Source: Cenarchaeum sp. (GTDB lineage Archaea; Thermoproteota; Nitrososphaeria; Nitrososphaerales; Nitrosopumilaceae). From it: 6,460 bases of DNA. Of the stretch, positions 5,807 to 6,460 are shown in pieces (positions within the stretch are counted from its first letter, which is position 1; each line of letters opens with the position of its first letter). Location: the NCBI GenBank assembly GCA_007570915.1, contig RKSK01000176.1:1-6460 (forward strand), read 5' to 3'. The translations under genes were made by a program, and so were the position numbers. The notes below the pieces were generated by a model. It did no database searches. It had not been told where the DNA came from and saw nothing but the letters and a program-made list of their open reading frames with translations.

Positions 5807-6232
5807 ATTGGCGCGCCCGTAGCCGGCCCGGGCGCCACCTCGGAGGGCTTGCGGTGGCGGCGTTGGGGGGGCGGCGCTCGGCAAGCCGTAGCCCGGGGAC
5901 TCCGGGCGCACAGGGGCCCGCCGGCCGTTCCCCACTCCCGCGTGCGGCGTGGGCGGTCGCAGGGGAGAGGAAGCCCGTGAGGCGCTGCGGAAGAGGGAGG
6001 CGAACGAGGCGCTCAGGGGCCCGCCGTGCGCCTCGCCCGAGACAAGGGCATGGGGCCGGGGTGGCCGCGGGCACTCGATCGCGGCGCGGGCCGGTTTGGT
6101 GCGCGGCCTTGCCGCCCTCCGGAACCGTCCCCGGCTCGGGCGCCCGGCGCCGGCGCGGCTCTAACATCTTCACAGTCCTGTGGAGCGGGCGCGCGGCGCA
6201 CGCGTCACTGCGCGGCGCGGCCGGGCAGAGGC
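5807..6232. other. Region without a recognisable gene
   Basis: By hand count, 5811-6160 is about 81% GC. Long frames exist on both strands, but their translations are Arg/Pro/Gly/Ala mixtures with no conserved pattern, as expected when stop codons are rare. A 13-bp direct repeat, CAGGGGCCCGCCG, occurs at 5911-5923 and 6014-6026. A short hairpin, CCCGG-GGACT-CCGGG, lies at 5892-5906. There is one slightly AT-richer patch at 6159-6181. I looked for tRNA, SRP RNA and RNase P RNA signatures and found none that hold. It may be a long spacer, an unrecognised RNA gene or a decayed gene. Confidence 0.5.
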
Positions 6233-6460
6233 GTGCTGCTGCACGGGGTGCTGGCCGGGTCGCCGCACACGGACGCCGCGGAAGAGCCGTGGCGCAGGGC
6301 AAGGCGTGTCGTGCGCGGCCCGGGGCGCACAGATCCCAAATGTGGGAGCCTGGAAGCCGTCCAGGGCGGCGGCTTCCTCGGCGGCCCCGGCCGCGGCCGG
6401 ACGCCGAACTCATTGCAGGCCCCAAGCACGATCAGGGGCCTGGGCGGCGTCGCCGGGATC
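6233..6460 (+). CDS. Doubtful plus-strand open frame leaving the right edge
   Basis: From GTG 6233 the plus strand is open for 76 codons to the window end (VLLHGVLAGSPHTDAAEEPW...GGVAGI). The same frame is open back to ATG 6050, but that part is almost all Arg/Pro/Gly/Ala. In the last 76 codons my count gives about 75, 67 and 87% GC at codon positions one, two and three, the order expected of coding DNA in a GC-rich genome. No family is recognisable and no promoter or ribosome site precedes it. It would be the only plus-strand gene here. A chance frame is at least as likely. Confidence 0.18.
   Translation, partial: MLLHGVLAGSPHTDAAEEPWRRARRVVRGPGRTDPKCGSLEAVQGGGFLGGPGRGRTPNSLQAPSTIRGLGGVAGI
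6352..6377. repeat. Inverted repeat with 8-bp perfect arms
   Basis: GGAAGCCG at 6352-6359 pairs exactly with CGGCTTCC at 6370-6377. A G-U pair and a C-G pair extend the stem inward to a 6-nt loop. Just upstream, TCCCA-AATG-TGGGA (6334-6347) makes a second small hairpin. The two adjacent stems are compatible with a structured RNA, but they also fall inside the doubtful frame at 6233-6460. The pairing is real; its role is unknown. Confidence 0.35.

Noticed and set aside
5892..5906. CCCGG-GGACT-CCGGG hairpin resembling a tRNA T-arm
   Set aside because: The loop has five bases instead of seven, lacks TTCRA-type sequence, and no acceptor or anticodon stem fits around it.
5967..5977. GAGGAAGCCCG, one base from the conserved RNase P RNA motif GAGGAAGUCCG
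   Set aside because: I could not find the matching 3' strand of P4 or the specificity-domain motifs on the same strand at sensible distances.
5799..6425. 208-residue minus-strand open frame
   Set aside because: The translation is Arg/Pro/Ala-rich with no motif, starts at TTG and overlaps the promoter of the 164-aa gene.

Overview
The window reads as chromosomal DNA of a very GC-rich archaeon, most likely a member of Nitrososphaerota (Thaumarchaeota). Three things point there. The sliding clamp is a full-length archaeal PCNA. The aspartate kinase resembles the ammonia-oxidising archaeal type as I recall it, especially in its two ACT domains. Two genes have a short AT-rich TATA element 25-32 nt upstream of the start codon, as expected for archaeal leaderless or nearly leaderless mRNAs. 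A sponge-associated, Cenarchaeum-like relative would fit the high GC, but that is inference.

All five confident genes lie on the minus strand, so transcription runs from high to low coordinates. First comes a two-gene unit: a 164-aa cytoplasmic protein (5281-5775), then a 218-aa protein with two membrane segments (4628-5284), whose GTG start overlaps the upstream stop codon. After a spacer of about 105 bp with a TATA box, the second unit is pcn (PCNA, 3744-4487), lysC (aspartate kinase, 2247-3713) and a 631-aa secreted protein (355-2250). The pcn-lysC gap is 30 nt. The lysC stop and the next GTG start share four bases.

The flanks hold no confident gene. Bases 1-354 contain an isolated TATA-like element, a strong GC inverted repeat and possibly the 5' end of a minus-strand gene that runs off the left edge. 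Bases 5807-6460 contain hairpins, a 13-bp direct repeat and a weak plus-strand open frame running off the right edge. The spacers are 80-87% GC by hand count, higher than parts of the pcn gene (about 55-62%). This is the reverse of the usual pattern.

Functionally, the second unit combines DNA replication (the processivity clamp), amino-acid biosynthesis (first step of the aspartate pathway) and a cell-surface protein. No single pathway joins them, so the linkage is probably shared expression. The most interesting points are the altered nucleotide-binding loop of the aspartate kinase, the duplicated module and long acidic linker of the secreted protein, and the unrecognised soluble-plus-membrane gene pair. 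I see no mobile element, CRISPR array, tRNA or rRNA.
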